This document shows, piece by piece, positions 10,501 to 21,782 of a stretch of DNA of 64,000 bases (positions are counted from its first letter, which is position 1; every line of letters begins with the position of its first letter). The stretch comes from Hygrocybe punicea (Eukaryota; Basidiomycota; Agaricomycetes; Agaricales; Hygrophoraceae): positions 3,899,590 through 3,963,589 of the forward strand of contig OY744471.1 of NCBI GenBank assembly GCA_963556145.1. Reading direction: 5' to 3'. The notes under the pieces are model-generated. The model was not told the DNA's origin. It saw nothing but the letters and a program-made list of their open reading frames with translations, and searched no databases. The position numbers and the translations under genes were made by a program.

Positions 10501-10677
10501 GTACTGTGGGTACAGTGTTCAGAACGTATTCTCTAACATGTAAACTCTATGGGACTCTATGGGACTCTGAGGTAGTCTGCAGCACTCTCAGACACTCTCA
10601 GACACTCCTGTGACACCCTGGGAAAATGAAACATTCCCAGGATACTGTGAGAGCCAAAGTGTTTTTCCTGATGATCC

Positions 10678-11060
10678 ATGTGGGCGTGGGCACGGCATTG
10701 GGCCGGTTGATGCTGGTGCATGAGGGTGCGGGGCCGAGGGCATGCATATGAAGCGACGGGTGGGTGCGAGGCCACAGACATGGGTGCAGATGGCCAGGCC
10801 ATCTTCTGTGTTGTATGTGATCATCAGTAACATAGATAGTATAAGAATAAACTTACCTGAGGCAGCAGGGGTGGGTGCACCACACCCTGCTGCACTTCTC
10901 CTCATCTCCTGTCTTTTTCTGTCATTCCTGTAGTTGCCGTTGCTGTTGCTCACGTTGCCCGTTGTTGCATTTGACGGCTTGTTGATGTCACATTCGCATG
11001 ATGTAATGTAGTTCTGAGTGCAAAAGGTATCAATAGCAAGAAATAGAATATCAAACTTAC
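10678..11060 (-). pseudogene. Modular gene fragment with GVVHPP exon end
   Basis: On the minus strand a low-complexity Asn-rich tract (10925-10985) leads to EVQQGVVHPPLLPQ, then a GTAAGT donor near 10858. An intron of about 55 bp ends at ACACAG (near 10805), and a second exon follows (DGLAICTHVCG). The inverted repeat at 10677 then breaks it. Exon end, splice site and order match the copies at 4.5, 41.1 and 41.85 kb. A separate donor-like CTTACCTAG at about 11058 and GGGTA repeats to 11180 may belong to another element. No function is known. Confidence 0.45.
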
Positions 11061-11189
11061 CTAGTATGTACCCGTGAGGAACCCATCGACCTGTGGTGTG
11101 GGTACGGGTTGAATGCGGGTCCCAATTTGGTGACCCAAACCCACACCAGCATCTACCCATACCCGTGACGTTCACTACTCCGGAGTAAA

Positions 11190-11760
11190 TAAGGAAAATG
11201 GAGTGAAACTGCGATGAGGGAAAAGGGGTAGAAACCCTGGGGTGAAACTTGAGGAAAGGAGAGGTGCAAGGGCTCTCAATCATAGGGGGCAAGTGCAGTC
11301 CATATGAGTCTTGAACCCGTAACATCAGGCATGATTAGACTACAATAAACAAAACTTTAAATTGAGTTAAATATAAATTGAAATGGGGTTGAAAGTGAAA
11401 TGAAAAGATAAAATTTTGATACATTTTGAATGAGTTTATTGCTGTTTTCAGAAAGGTTGTCACATCACATGTGACATGCAACTTTTGTCACTCTGGCACA
11501 TGAAACATTGGTGAGCCGTTTCTCATCCAATTCTCAACATTTCCATCTAATTCTTTATGTTTGGTCATCCCCTCATCCCTCTCCAGGTGCACATCTAACT
11601 TTCAGGCCCCATTTCTCAAGTATGGGCATGATCAAAATTTGGGTCTTGTCACCCTCTTTGAGAACATTTCTGGTGCATCATGGGGAGATACCAAGCTGGA
11701 ATTTGGCCAAAGTAATCCAGGTATGTCCTCCCCAGATGCCCATGTAGTTTGTGTGCTGAA
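11190..11760. other. Mostly non-coding, with part of a repeated gene
   Basis: Around 11300-11340 the reverse strand has a Pol III B-box-like GGGTTCAAGACTC preceded by TAGTCTAATCATG, which may be a tRNA-derived SINE remnant. From 11561 a plus-strand frame (FQAPFLKYGHDQNLG, LVTLFENISGASWGD) leads to an AG just before 11780, probably an exon of the repeated unit that follows. Confidence 0.3.
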
Positions 11761-12060
11761 TCACTTGATTTTTCACTGTAGGAAAACCCAGATGTCACCT
11801 CATGCCACCCTGATGCTGTGAGTGTATCTGCATTACCTAGTGGAGAGATGTTGTCCAGGGACTATATGGAACCTTTCATGGTATGTCTACCCAGGTGCAT
11901 GCATCACCGTAAGCTGACTACACTCAGTACTTGACTTTACAGGTGGCTTGGAACCTCTGTACTACACTATCCACCTCCAGCCATTTTTCTCAACATCTAT
12001 CTGTTCGGTTTGTGCATGGGTGGTCTATCCTTCATATATGAGACATGTACTGTACTTATA
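11761..12060 (+). repeat. Dispersed repeat, inverted partner at 25150-25437
   Basis: Almost the whole segment recurs in inverted orientation at 25150-25437, including CCTCATGCCACCCTGATGCT and CACCTCCAGCCATTTTTCTC. The plus strand reads ENPDVTSCHPDAVSVSALPS and SGEMLSRDYMEPFMV before a possible intron, so the repeat may carry an exon. Its family is unknown. Confidence 0.7.
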
Positions 12061-12134
12061 TAAATATATTTGTTGCTTGAGAGTCAAATCAAATCATGTG
12101 TTACCATGGAAATGGCCAAAGATCATCCTTCATC

Positions 12135-13791
12135 ATGACTTGCATGGGGAATGCTCGACAAAGACAAAGCAGAGGTCCCAAAGCACACTGGACAGCTCCT
12201 GTCCCTAAGGACCTGCCGGTTGAGGCTGGCAAAAGCTCTACACTCCCGTGTCCTCAAACACATCCCACACCAATGCCAGCCTACAAAGTGCATGACAACA
12301 ATGGACTAGACAACTTGGAACCAGATGTTGAAGAGCTAGATCATGACAAGGTATACAATCCACCTCCTGGCTCTGACAATGAGCAAGATGCCGACGATGT
12401 CAACATCCTTGTCAAGGAGCTTCTTGGGCCAGCTGGGGCCACGGAAGCAAAACACAATGAAGAATTTGAGGTTGTCAAAGGCTTCAGCTCAGATTCTGAT
12501 GCTGATTCTGAACCTGAAGGTTTTCTGGTTTTTATTCACATATTTCCTGCACTTATACTGCTTTACAGATGCTCTCTGCCTCAAATTCAATATCCCTATT
12601 GGGACCGCATCCGATGTACAAAAACTTTCATCTGGTATCACTTGGAGTATGTTTTGTAGCAAGGTTGCCGATGTGATGGATATTTGGTATTCCAAACTCG
12701 AGGTGGCCTATAAGTTGAGCACATGGACTGCCAAGGCACAACCTCTCCTACTCACCAAAGCAACTCACATTGCTACATTATCCAATGCTGCATGGACAGA
12801 GTTAAATCAGAGGGCTAAAGATAAAAAGAAGGCATTTCAAGTTATTCTCATTGATCAATGCAAAACATCTTGCGAGGGTGGAAAAAGATGGGGAGACGAT
12901 AAGAAGGACAAGGTAATATTCTCAATTGATAATACTAAGTATTGGACTGACTACATGCTTGGACAAGGTGAAAGCCAAGAGGAAGAAATGAGTGAACACA
13001 GATGAGGAGAGTGGGAATGACAATGATTTGGGGAAGAAAATGCCAAAGACATCTGCTGATTATATTGCTGAGATTATGGAGAACCTCAAATGTCCCATTC
13101 ACAATGGCAAACCCTGTGTCAAATATTCAGAGGGCAATCACTACACCTTACAAATAACTGATCTAAGTCTCTCGGGCATGCTTCTCGTAAGTCTCTTGTT
13201 TATTTATTGCCTAACGAGACTCATTATAGTCCACATCAGGCAAATGGCTCATATGATTCAACCATCTTGCCACCTGTCCAGTTGAAGCTTGGCAATACTG
13301 CCTCTCACCAGCACATGAATGTGAAACCTGCTGAAGTTGCTGCTACAAGCGGTGCGGCTAAACTGATCATCATTCAGATGCCACCTCCATATGGTGGATT
13401 GAGGCACCACTATTCCCCATACACCCCTCCATCGGCCATACCCAAAAAATCATCTCACTCCTAACATGATGGGCTGCACATCCCCAGCTCAGACAGCATG
13501 GATTTCAATGACATTCCCAATGTCTTCCCAGCCATCTCCACTTGGCTTGCTGCACTTGATTCCAGTGCTCAGGGTGTTGATGGAGATAATTTTTCCCAGT
13601 ATACTGACAACATCAGGGCGAATGGGTTCAGCTGCATCCATGAGCTTGCCAGTGAAGGCCTTGCTAATGAGACTATCACCCAGTTCTCAAATCTTTGCAA
13701 TATCCCAATTGGAATAGCCAAACAAATTCTCAAGTTTTCGCAGAAGGACATGGATCATATCAAGAAGGCTGAGAGGGCCAACAGCAAATAA
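12135..13791 (+). pseudogene. Multi-copy hypothetical gene with SAM-like C-terminus, decayed
   Basis: From ATG 12135 a frame encodes MTCMGNARQRQSRGPKAHWT, then an acidic stretch (NEQDADDVN, SSDSDADSEPE). An intron (about 12520-12567) joins to DALCLKFNIPIGTASDVQKL and a helical, Lys-rich segment. A second intron (about 12912-12966) leads to KVKAKRKK, a TGA, and CPIHNGKPCVKYSEG. A third intron precedes a Pro/His-rich part. A TAA follows, and the C-terminus (ISTWLAAL, FSQYTDNIRANGFS, ELASEGLANETITQ) looks like a small helical SAM-type domain, ending 13791. The CPIHxGxPC element plus SAM-like tail resembles the passenger gene at 48563-49190. Two in-frame stops make this copy non-functional. I recall the family as abundant in agaricomycetes; its role is unknown. 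Confidence 0.55.
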
Positions 13792-14210
13792 TGGGCAGTA
13801 GTGAGACATTTTCTTTCTAGTATGTGTGTAGATTGTCCTACAATGTCTTCAACAGACTTATAGTTATCAATATAGTGTTGCTGCTTGGTTTCTCAGAATG
13901 CAGAAAGTTGGGATCATTGAAAAATTAAATATTTCTTGGCAATCATGGGGCAACTTGCCTTGTGTATGGTGAGGATGGAATGGATGGAGTGTTCATAGAG
14001 CATCAATATGTTACATAAGACCCATGGATTATTGGACAAACAATTTGAACACAACTACTGTGTTGATGTCACTGACCTGGGTGGGGAATTCTTGCCTGGA
14101 GCCTTACAAGTTGGCATCAATGATGGGTCCCTTTACAAAGTAAACTGGAATAATACATCCAGTTCTAGTATTATCACAGCTAAGGCCAGTAGCCAGTAGC
14201 CTAGCCAGTT

Positions 14211-14241
14211 TTAGCTTAGCCCAGGTCTGGCTAAGCTAAGG
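14211..14241. repeat. Short inverted repeat TTAGCTTAGCC / GGCTAAGCTAA
   Basis: An 11-bp stem around CAGGTCT lies in a TAGCCAG-rich stretch (14180-14275). 13792-14347 otherwise holds no recognisable gene. Confidence 0.5.
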
Positions 14242-14362
14242 CTGATGACCAGCTACCAGCTACAGCTACCTCAAGTTATTAGCTGTTGGCCATTTGTGTT
14301 TGTGACGTGATGAGGGGTCTGTGCGTGAGATGATGGGCTATGATCACTAGGCAATGACACGG

Positions 14363-14520
14363 TGTAGTAGTTGTGCCTGGTCAGTCACGTGATCAGGTTC
14401 CCACGGTTTGACCTAGTTAGTAGCCTTCCAGATGTAGTAGTCAGTCCATCCTTCCTATCCAGTCGACCTTTCCCTCGAGTCCTGCGTGAGCCCCCGGAGT
14501 GGTACCTCGGTACCACTCCA
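14363..14520 (+). repeat. 5' LTR, 158 bp
   Basis: Starts TGTAGTAGTTGTGCCTGGTC and ends GGTACCTCGGTACCACTCCA, which includes the palindrome GTGGTACCTCGGTACCAC. The same family forms the solo LTR at 59001-59156. Confidence 0.92.
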
Positions 14521-16600
14521 ACGTGGTGATGAGAGTGACCTTCGACCCACGGATCTCTTCTTCTCTGCGTCTTCCTCTTTTTTCTCGCGAAACGACTTTT
14601 TTCGGCCTCACCACCCACCGCTGCGCAACTGCGGATTTTCCCTTCATTCACGGCCGTACAACACTCCAGTTACCCCCCGGCATTCGTGTTCAGCCCAATA
14701 GGGCCCCGCGTCGCCCCCCGTTGACCCAAAAACCCGGCCGCGACCCCTTTGAACACCCAAGCGGCAGGCCACGTCACATTTTCAACCCCCCCGTTTTTCA
14801 TCATTTCTTTTGTTTTCTTTCGTCATTTCTAGCCCCAGGCAGGCTCATCCGACCCTACGGACCCTCGTTCGACGTACCGGAGCTCCGCGCTCGCCTACGC
14901 CACCCCGAATCCACGGTCGCGGACCTTTTCAGTCGCGCCACGGATCCACCACGTTTTCCCCGTTGGACCCCCGTTTCTTCGTGTACACCAGCCCAACCCA
15001 CACTCACTCGACCTCCCGTGCCCGCGTTCCACCGGCCAGAACCACCCGCTGCGCTTCGTTGCCCCAAACGAAGCTGCCCCGCCCTTTTTGGTCAGACCAC
15101 GGATCCGCCACGTCTTCCCCGTTGGACCCCCGCTCTTTTGCGTACCCCAGCCCCAGGGGCATTCATTTGAGCCCCGGACCCTTGTCTGACGCCCTAGAGG
15201 CCCCCCGTTCACCGTCGTCACCCCGAACGAGCCGTCCCTGGCGTTTCATGCCCACCCAACGCCCAACACGCACCGTGCCACGTCAGCATTCCGCGACCCC
15301 GCTTCCCGTGGATCTCCACCCCAACCCACGCTCATCCAACCCCCGGCACCCACGTTCCACATGCCAGAGCCCCCCGTTGCGCTCCGTTACCCCAAACGAG
15401 ACCGCCCCGCCCTTGGTGACCCAACGACCTTGCCACGTCACCATTGCGCCGCCCCGTTCTGCCAGCACTACCGGCCCCGGGCCAACTCGCCAAACTCACG
15501 GCCCACCCATTTGCAACCCCAGAACACCTGCGCCCATCACCACCCCACGTTCCCACCGCTTTTCGGGCCCCACAGCGTTTCACCACCCACAGACCGGCTT
15601 CGTGCACCATACCCGGCACCGGCTGCCCTCGTTCAGCTCCCCGCGGCCTCGTTCTCGACCGTGGCGACTGCCCTGGACCCGTAGGAACCCAAACGAGTCA
15701 CCCCAGCCCCCCACACGCCCTCGTTTGGTCGCGTACCACCCCGCTATTGACCCCAACAGCGACGTGCACCCCCCACGGACCCAAACGAATCGCCGCCGCG
15801 ACCACCTACTCCGGCAACCCCACCCCACTCGCGTACGTTCGTTAGGACCCCCAGCCTCGCTCCCTGGCCCTCGCGACCCCTCGCGACCGTTTCCCAGAGC
15901 CCACGCGAAGAGATCCCTCGACGCCGGCGCCAGCTCTAGCGCCCAAGTACATAGCTTTCCCCTCTATTTCTTTCTCTGTTTCCTGTCCCCGGTTCCCTTC
16001 CTCTCTATTTCCTTTCCCTCAGTTTCCTTTCCCTCGTTTCCTCTGTCTCCGTCTCTGTTTCCCCCACAATTCAGTTCCATTATTTTTTCTATGCCCTCAA
16101 TCTGTCACCTGGATACCAGACGCTACCCAACCGAGTTACCCAACGAGTCACCAGAACCAAACAAGCACCGACCGAGAACTGCGAACCCAGAACCTGCAAT
16201 ACGAGAACCTGCGATACGAGAACCAAGAACCCACGATACGAGAACTGAGAACTTGCGATACGAGAACCTAGAACCTGCGATACGAGAACCGAGAACCTGC
16301 GTTATGATTATGGATCAGTTTGGTCATCTACCACCACCGTTTTCGATGGACGATATGGTCCCGCTCCATGAGATGGAGGACTGGGAGTCGTGACTGAGGA
16401 GTTTTGGAGAGCTGAGAGAGAGTCTAGTTTGGTCATCTGCCACCACCGATCTTCGATGGACGATATGGTCCCGCCTCACGTGTAAGGCCCAGGGCATCGT
16501 GAGGGACTGGGAGTCGTGACTGGAGAGTTTTTTTCTTGGTCAGTTTTGTTTTGCTTTTTGTTTTCTTTTAGTAGCGGTATGGTGACGAGGACGTCACCAT

Positions 16601-16612
16601 GAGGAGGAGGGG
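16601..16612 (+). promoter_or_regulatory. Polypurine tract of the LTR element
   Basis: GAGGAGGAGGGG ends four bases before the 3' LTR, the expected place for plus-strand priming. A short hairpin (GGTGACG and CGTCACC) precedes it at 16581-16598. Confidence 0.65.
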
Positions 16613-16616
16613 CACT

Positions 16617-16774
16617 TGTAGTAGTTGTGCCTGGTCAGTCACGTGATCAGGTTCCCACGGTTTGACCTAGTTAGTAGCCTTCCAGATGTAGTAGTCAGTC
16701 CATCCTTCCTATCCAGTCGACCTTTCCCTCGAGTCCTGCGTGAGCCCCCGGAGTGGTACCTCGGTACCACTCCA
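16617..16774 (+). repeat. 3' LTR, 158 bp
   Basis: Matches the 5' LTR base for base as far as I can compare and is followed by the target duplication ACGG. Confidence 0.92.
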
Positions 16775-16959
16775 ACGGGTATGGGTAACCTGCACGGGTT
16801 GCGGGTACAGGTACTGCCGGGTATGGGTACGGGTTACCTTTTTTGGACACGGGCAAAACCTGTACCTGTGACCGCGGGTCTTGGTATACCTGCAGGTACC
16901 GGCCCAAACAGAGCCACACAGCTTCACGGGAATTCTCAACACAAATACCAGCATCGACA

Positions 16960-17712
16960 ATGACACCCAGCAATGCATCTGCGCCCCCACAGGCTGCCCC
17001 ACGCACACACACATCCGCGACAACACAGACAACGCCACTAGCCACCACTTCCATGGCAACACACCACCAACCGCCTGCCAAACGGCCCCATCCTCATGCG
17101 AAACCATGTCCCCACACGCCCACTGCAAGAAACAACAGCAACCGCATTGCACGATGCGCCATCATCAAATAGTGCCCCAACGCAAACCCCCATGCCCAAA
17201 ACCCAATGGGAGACGCATCACGCGCCCGCGTCAGCCCCAAACACACCGTCCCCGCTGCAAAACACATCCGAACGTGTCTCAAGTCCCACCCCGGCCCCAA
17301 ACCCTGTGCCCATGCAAGAAAACACGTTCAAACGCGTCCCAGACCGCAGTCCCACAACACCTGACCACTTGATGCCCACACAGGCCCCAAAGCCTGTGCC
17401 CATGCAACAGAACATGCCCAAATGCGTCCCAGACCCCGTTCCCCCCCCAAGTACATGCCCGCACGTGCCCACAATCACGATGCCATCGTCCAGACGCTGC
17501 AACTGCAAATGCCAAGGCTAAATGGCGTTGAAATGTGGGCTGACGCTTATGCAACAATGGAGGAGGATGAGAGGGAGGGGAGAATGGGAGATGGTGCAGG
17601 GAACGAGGAGACGGATATGATGGGGGAGGGTCTCTCGCCCACGAGAACCCAACCCATCACATGGTTCCCAGCCCCCCCACTCCTCGCGTTTGCACAGCGC
17701 CACATCAATTGA
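16960..17712 (+). pseudogene. Pro/Thr-rich cargo gene of the TAGGCAATG family (copy A)
   Basis: The frame opens MTPSNASAPPQAAPRTHTSA at 16960, shifts near 17100 into ALHDAPSSNSAPTQTPMPKT, and shifts again near 17480. It ends in GRMGDGAGNEETDMMGEGLS and FAQRHIN, with the stop inside the palindromic box. The middle holds three degenerate repeats of about 25-40 residues built on PNPVPMQENTFKRVPD. Copy B on the minus strand at 22498-23249 has the same order and ending, so this is a shared gene rather than chance open sequence. I know no family for it. Frame breaks in both copies suggest both are decaying. Confidence 0.55.
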
Positions 17713-17735
17713 TGTGCGTGTAAGCAACGCGAGGT
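17681..17735. repeat. Palindromic SID box
   Basis: CCTCGCGTTTGC left arm, CACATCAATTGATGTG perfect 16-bp centre, GCAACGCGAGG right arm. It holds the stop codon of the cargo gene. Confidence 0.8.
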
Positions 17736-17919
17736 AGATGTGGGCTGGAACCTGCTGGGTTTCCTGCGCGGGTCAATACCCATACCTGACCCGCCACTAC
17801 CCGCCATCTACCCGCTGAAAAAAGACCCGTGGGTAGATGGGTATGGGTTGGAGCAGGTCCAGGTATGGGTCAGCCTCAGGACACCTGCAGGTATACCTGT
17901 GTCATTGCCTAATGATCAC

Positions 17920-18343
17920 CCACAACCTCACTGTAACTGAATGGCAATCTTAGTCAAGTCTGGCTAACTGAGTAGAGGGAAAGCAGGTATTACAACAAAA
18001 ACCAACTGAGGAACATTCACACCACTGCAGGTGCATTGCTAGTGGTGTAGATCTTTCCATCCTGGCAATGAGTGATACAGGAAGTAAACAGGTTTGGAGG
18101 GGTGAACCACCATCTCAATCAAGGTCAGCAGTAGGCTTTGGGGTTTCCCTGTCATTTTTGTGCCTAGCACCTTGCCTCAATTCCTTTGTTTAAGACCAGG
18201 ATTAACATAGGATATAAATGAAGAACACATAGAAATAGACCTAGAAGCTTGGGTTTCACGATTGGTGACTACAGCAGCAGGTGGCAGTGCAATATGACTG
18301 ATGAGAGACTGAGGTGAAGTGAGATGAGCAGGGTTGATGACAA
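17920..18343. other. Gene-free spacer
   Basis: I see no recognisable gene, terminal repeat or array. Confidence 0.3.
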
Positions 18344-18900
18344 TTTCAATCTTCATGGGACATTCTGTGTTGGTTGAAAATGAAAAATGGTAAAGTCACA
18401 AGTGAAAAGCAGAGGCAATTAGCTGACTGTGAAGTGGAGAGGAACACCAGGCAAAACATAAAATGATGCAAGGTTGAAAAGTAGCCAGGCCAATAGAAGA
18501 GACCAAAGATATCAAAGCAGGTGATACCAACTCCCATTGCTAAGCTGCTTGTTGTATTGCTGGTAGGCCTTGGTGCCAACTCCTTTTCTCTGAAAATGAA
18601 TGGCAGCAATGCCCTTTGACCTTCCTGTGCTGTCATGGTGGACCATTACATGACATGGGTGTGTGGAACATTTCAATCTTCATGGGACATTCTGTGTTGG
18701 TGAAGGATGAACAATGATAGAGTTGCAAGAGGAAAGCAGAGGCAATTAGTTGACTGTGCAGTGGAGAGAGGAACAAAACATAAAATGGTACAAGGTTGGA
18801 AAGTAGCCAGGCCAATAGAAGGGGCCAAAGGTATCAAAGCAGGCAATACTAACTCCCATTGCTGAGCTGGTTGTTGTATTGCTGGTAGGCCTTGATGTCT
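18344..18900. repeat. Tandem duplication, about 230 bp at 327-bp spacing
   Basis: The unit starting TTTCAATCTTCATGGGACAT at 18344 recurs at 18671. Both copies continue through GCAGAGGCAATTAG, AAGTAGCCAGGCCAATAGAA and GTTGTATTGCTGGTAGGCCT with scattered differences. Minus-strand frames in both read HRMSHED and ANCLCFSL, but I recognise no family. Confidence 0.8.
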
Positions 18901-19306
18901 AGGGAACTGTGGAATCAGCAAGGCACAAATTGTACAATGGAGATGCTTTTGATATTATCGCTTCCCTCCAGATCATAATCTGATCATCTGATCATCCCAA
19001 CAAGCAATATATTTTGAGGAAAGCCAACTTTAAAGAATGTTGCAGTTTTTGTGTCGATATCAGGTTCATTTCTACATCAGAGTTCAGTTTGCCTATAAAA
19101 TCAACCCAGCCACTAAAATAATGCTGAATTTATTACTGTGTGTATTCTGCTTATGCCTTCCACTAATAGGCAATGGCATGGGTATACCCATGGGTGTCCT
19201 GAGGCCGACCTGCACCTGCACCTGCTCCAACTCATACCCATCTACCTGCGGGTCTTGTTTCAGCAGGTAGATGGCAGGTAGCGGCGGGTCAGGTGCAGTG
19301 TAGAGG

Positions 19307-19704
19307 TAGATGACCTCTTGGGCATGGAAATCCTCTTTATCCTTCATTTCACTAGATTCCCCATTTGTTCTACAATTTGTATATAGTGGCTTTTGTAAAT
19401 AGTCACAAACAAGAGGAGTTTTGGGTTTTTACCACACTGACAATGAACTCACAAATTGAATCCATGCCTACTCAGGCTGCGTTCACCACATCTGGAGCTC
19501 ACTGCAAGGAGATGTGGTGAACGCAGCCTGGGTAGGCACAGATTCGATTTGCGAGTTCATTGTCAGTGGGGTAAAAACCCAAAACTCTTCTTGTTTGTGA
19601 CTATTTACAAAAGCCACTATATACAAATTGTAGAACAAATGGGGAATCTGGTGAAATGAAGAGGATTTCCATGCCCAAGAGGTCATCTGCCTCTACATCC
19701 AGTA
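19307..19704. repeat. Inverted pair of a ~195-bp repeat; third copy at 22233-22432
   Basis: 19307-19497 and 19506-19704 are inverted copies around a spacer of about 10 bp; shared segments include ACAAATTGTAGAACAAATGG and GACTATTTACAAAAGCCACT. A direct copy at 22233-22432 lies beyond the 54-residue repeat gene, so that gene is bracketed by direct copies about 2.7 kb apart. Ends are not clearly TG/CA, so I do not call them LTRs. Confidence 0.8.
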
Positions 19705-19850
19705 GGGACACAAATAGAGACTGTCCTCAGTCTCACACAAGGCAAGGAATAAAGAAACAGGTGGGAAAAAGTAGGGAGGGAGGGAAGGGACAACACAGAA
19801 AAGTGCAAAGAAAAAGAAAGAAAGAAAGAGAGAAAAAAAATCCAATCAAC

Positions 19851-21782
19851 TCAACAAGAATCTTCCAACACATAATCTTCCAACTTCTCTAACCGATCAA
19901 CCAACTTTATCATCTTCTGCTCCAAAACCTTTATGGCCTTGAGTGATAACAATGCCGACTGAAGAGCAAGTAGGGTTGTAGCACATATATCATCGACAGC
20001 AATTGACTCTGGTTCAGGCACAGAAGAGGACATGACCTCGAGTAGGCCAGTTCGAACTAGTGGATAGGGACTGTCCTGGACTGATGGCATGTCCTGAGTC
20101 ACTTCTGGGGATGATGACAACAAGGTAGGCATAGACAGGGGCCAAAATAAGGGGGAACTGGGGGCAGAAGTGTCGATATGCACATGGATGTGTTTGGCGG
20201 GAGCTGGCATGGATGCAGATGGTGACGGCGTGTCATGGAATGCCTCTGGGGACAATGGCGAGTATGTAGATGGTGATGGCAGGCAACATGAGGGCAAAAT
20301 GAGGGCAGAAACAGTGGAATCTGTCAAAATTGGTGTCTGTTGGGCACTGGCGAGGTTTCCTGGGGATGGCATGGGCTCAGATGGTGACGGCATGTCAGGG
20401 CTTGTATCCGGGGACAAGAGCGAGTCCATAGATATGAGCAGCTGGGGTGCACAGGCTAAACCCATTGCACGGCGCTCTATCTGTTCCGAGTCGTGTTTGA
20501 TGCGTGAGTGCTGTTGGGTGGGTCGTTGGGGCTTTCTGGTTGTAGTTTTTTGACAGGTATTGGTATGGATCACCCCCAGGGACGACGGCATGGGCGTAGA
20601 TGGTGATGGGGGGCAAAACAAGGGTGAAATGGGGCAGAAATGGTGGAATACATCAAAAACAATGTCTGCCAGACAGGGGCACAAATTCCTGACAACGGCA
20701 TGGGCTCAGACAGTGGGACCGTATCATGGGTTGCATCTGGGGATGATGGCGTGTGCATAGGCACAACTGGGGGCTGATTTGAGGCTGAAATGAGGGGGGA
20801 CATGATGATACGTGTGTTATGTTGGCATTGGGGTGCGTGGACGCATTCTCCTGTGAGCGGCGTGGGCGGAAATGGTGGGGGCATGTCACAGATCGCTTCT
20901 GGGGATGACGTTGAGGCTGTAGACATGAATGTGGGGTGAAACAGGGGTGAAATGGAGGCAGAGGTGCCGGGACACGTGGAAAACGGCCTTGGGCGCACAC
21001 AGACACGTTTTCCTGGGGATGGTGCACATTCAAATGATGGGTGTACATCATGGCTTGCATCCAGGGATGACGGAGAGGGTGTAGATGCAGAGGCAAAATG
21101 GGAGTGGAATGGGGGCAGAAACGGGGGCTGATGTTGCAAATGGCATCTGCAGGGTGCTAGTGTGGATTCCTGTGGACAACGTGGGCTCAAACAGTGGGGG
21201 CGTGTCACGGCTGGCCTCTTGGGACAATGGTGAGGGTGTAGATGGTGATGGCGGGCGAAACGAGGGCGAAACGGAGGTGGTCATGTAAATATGCGTGTTT
21301 TCAACGCATTGGGGCACATTGGCGCATTGTCCTGAGGCTGGCGAGGGCACAGACAGTAGGGGCGCATCACAGTTCATCTCTGGGGATGACAGCATGTCCG
21401 TAGGTGCAAATGGGGGCTGAATCAAGGGGGAAATGGGGGCGAATACATCAATATGGGCCTTGTTGTCATATTGGCATGTGTGGACGTGTTTTTCTGATGA
21501 CAGTGTTGGCTCAGTTGGTGGGGGCGTGTCACTGTTCATGCATGTGGTCGATGGCATGGGCGTAGGTGCAAATGGGGGGCAATTTGAGCCAGAAATGAGG
21601 GGGGATGCATCAATACGCATGTTAACGTTGTGTTGGCACGTGCAGACATGTTTTCCTGCACAGGAACTGTGGGGATAATGATGGGGGGTGTACCTAAAGA
21701 TGCACATGCAACAGCCATTGCATGGTGGGCCTTTTCCTTCGTCTACAGGGCCTCCATTACTCGTTTGATGCGCGAGGCACAC
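19851..21782 (-). pseudogene. Repeat protein gene with ~54-residue units, frame-broken
   Basis: The minus strand contains about nine degenerate units of roughly 162 bp between 20150 and 21690. Recurrent landmarks, each about 160-163 bp apart, lie near 20218, 20380, 20710, 20870, 21033, 21192, 21352 and 21515. Each unit reads like SPxFRPPSPSTPSP, then SxEASHDxPPxxEP, then a short Cys/His-containing linker. Frames of 277 and 244 codons cover the ends; the middle is split over other frames. The downstream end is a Leu/Lys-rich coiled-coil-like stretch (LLSLKAIKVLEQKMIKLVDR). The Ser/Pro-rich units suggest an extended, low-complexity protein. No family is recognised. Confidence 0.45.

Larger units (their letters stand above)
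8904..10677. mobile_element. Putative TIR element bounded by a 20-bp perfect inverted repeat
   Basis: GGATCATCAGGAAAAACACT at 8904-8923 is repeated in exact inverted form at 10658-10677. Just inside both ends are repeats of GCTCTGAG/CTCAGAG (8925-9080) and CACTCTCAGAC (10580-10610). No target duplication was found, so the boundaries are provisional. Outside sequence on both sides looks like one interrupted modular gene, supporting insertion. It contains the TAGTGTTG-family copy at 9549-10500. 9080-9550 is AT-rich and gene-free. Confidence 0.55.
14363..16774 (+). mobile_element. Non-autonomous LTR retrotransposon, 2.4 kb
   Basis: Two 158-bp direct repeats (14363-14520 and 16617-16774), identical in my reading, start TG and end CA, bounded by the 4-bp duplication ACGG. 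The host sequence across the insertion point reads GACACGGGTATG, as in related elements, which confirms the duplication. TGGTGATGAG three bases after the first LTR may be a primer-binding site. A purine tract GAGGAGGAGGGG lies just before the second LTR. The interior is C-rich and encodes no gag or pol. It contains a GATACGAGAACC array (about 16190-16300) and an 80-90 bp duplication (near 16318 and 16430). Identical LTRs indicate a recent insertion. It must rely on another element for enzymes. Confidence 0.9.
14348..17911 (+). mobile_element. Non-autonomous hAT-like element, family TAGGCAATG (copy A)
   Basis: The element begins TAGGCAATGACAC and ends with its inverse (TGTCATTGCCTA). It is flanked by the exact octamer ATGATCAC at 14340-14347 and 17912-17919. 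Behind the TIR lie many GGGTA/TACCC repeats (16775-16910 and 17755-17905). Without the nested LTR element (14363-16774) it is about 1.15 kb. Its cargo is a Pro/Thr-rich gene at 16960-17712 whose C-terminus overlaps a palindromic SID box. There is no transposase. Copy B at 19167-23452 shares TIR, cargo and box. Confidence 0.85.

Noticed and set aside
8904..10677. 8-bp target duplication next to the GGATCATC inverted repeat
   Set aside because: Flanking octamers differ for every boundary I tried, so no TSD is claimed.
14810..16393. 527-codon Pro/Arg-rich open frame
   Set aside because: It lies in the C-rich interior of the LTR element, starts at TTG with no ATG for over 400 bases, and other frames are open too. 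No domain is visible; composition alone keeps it open.
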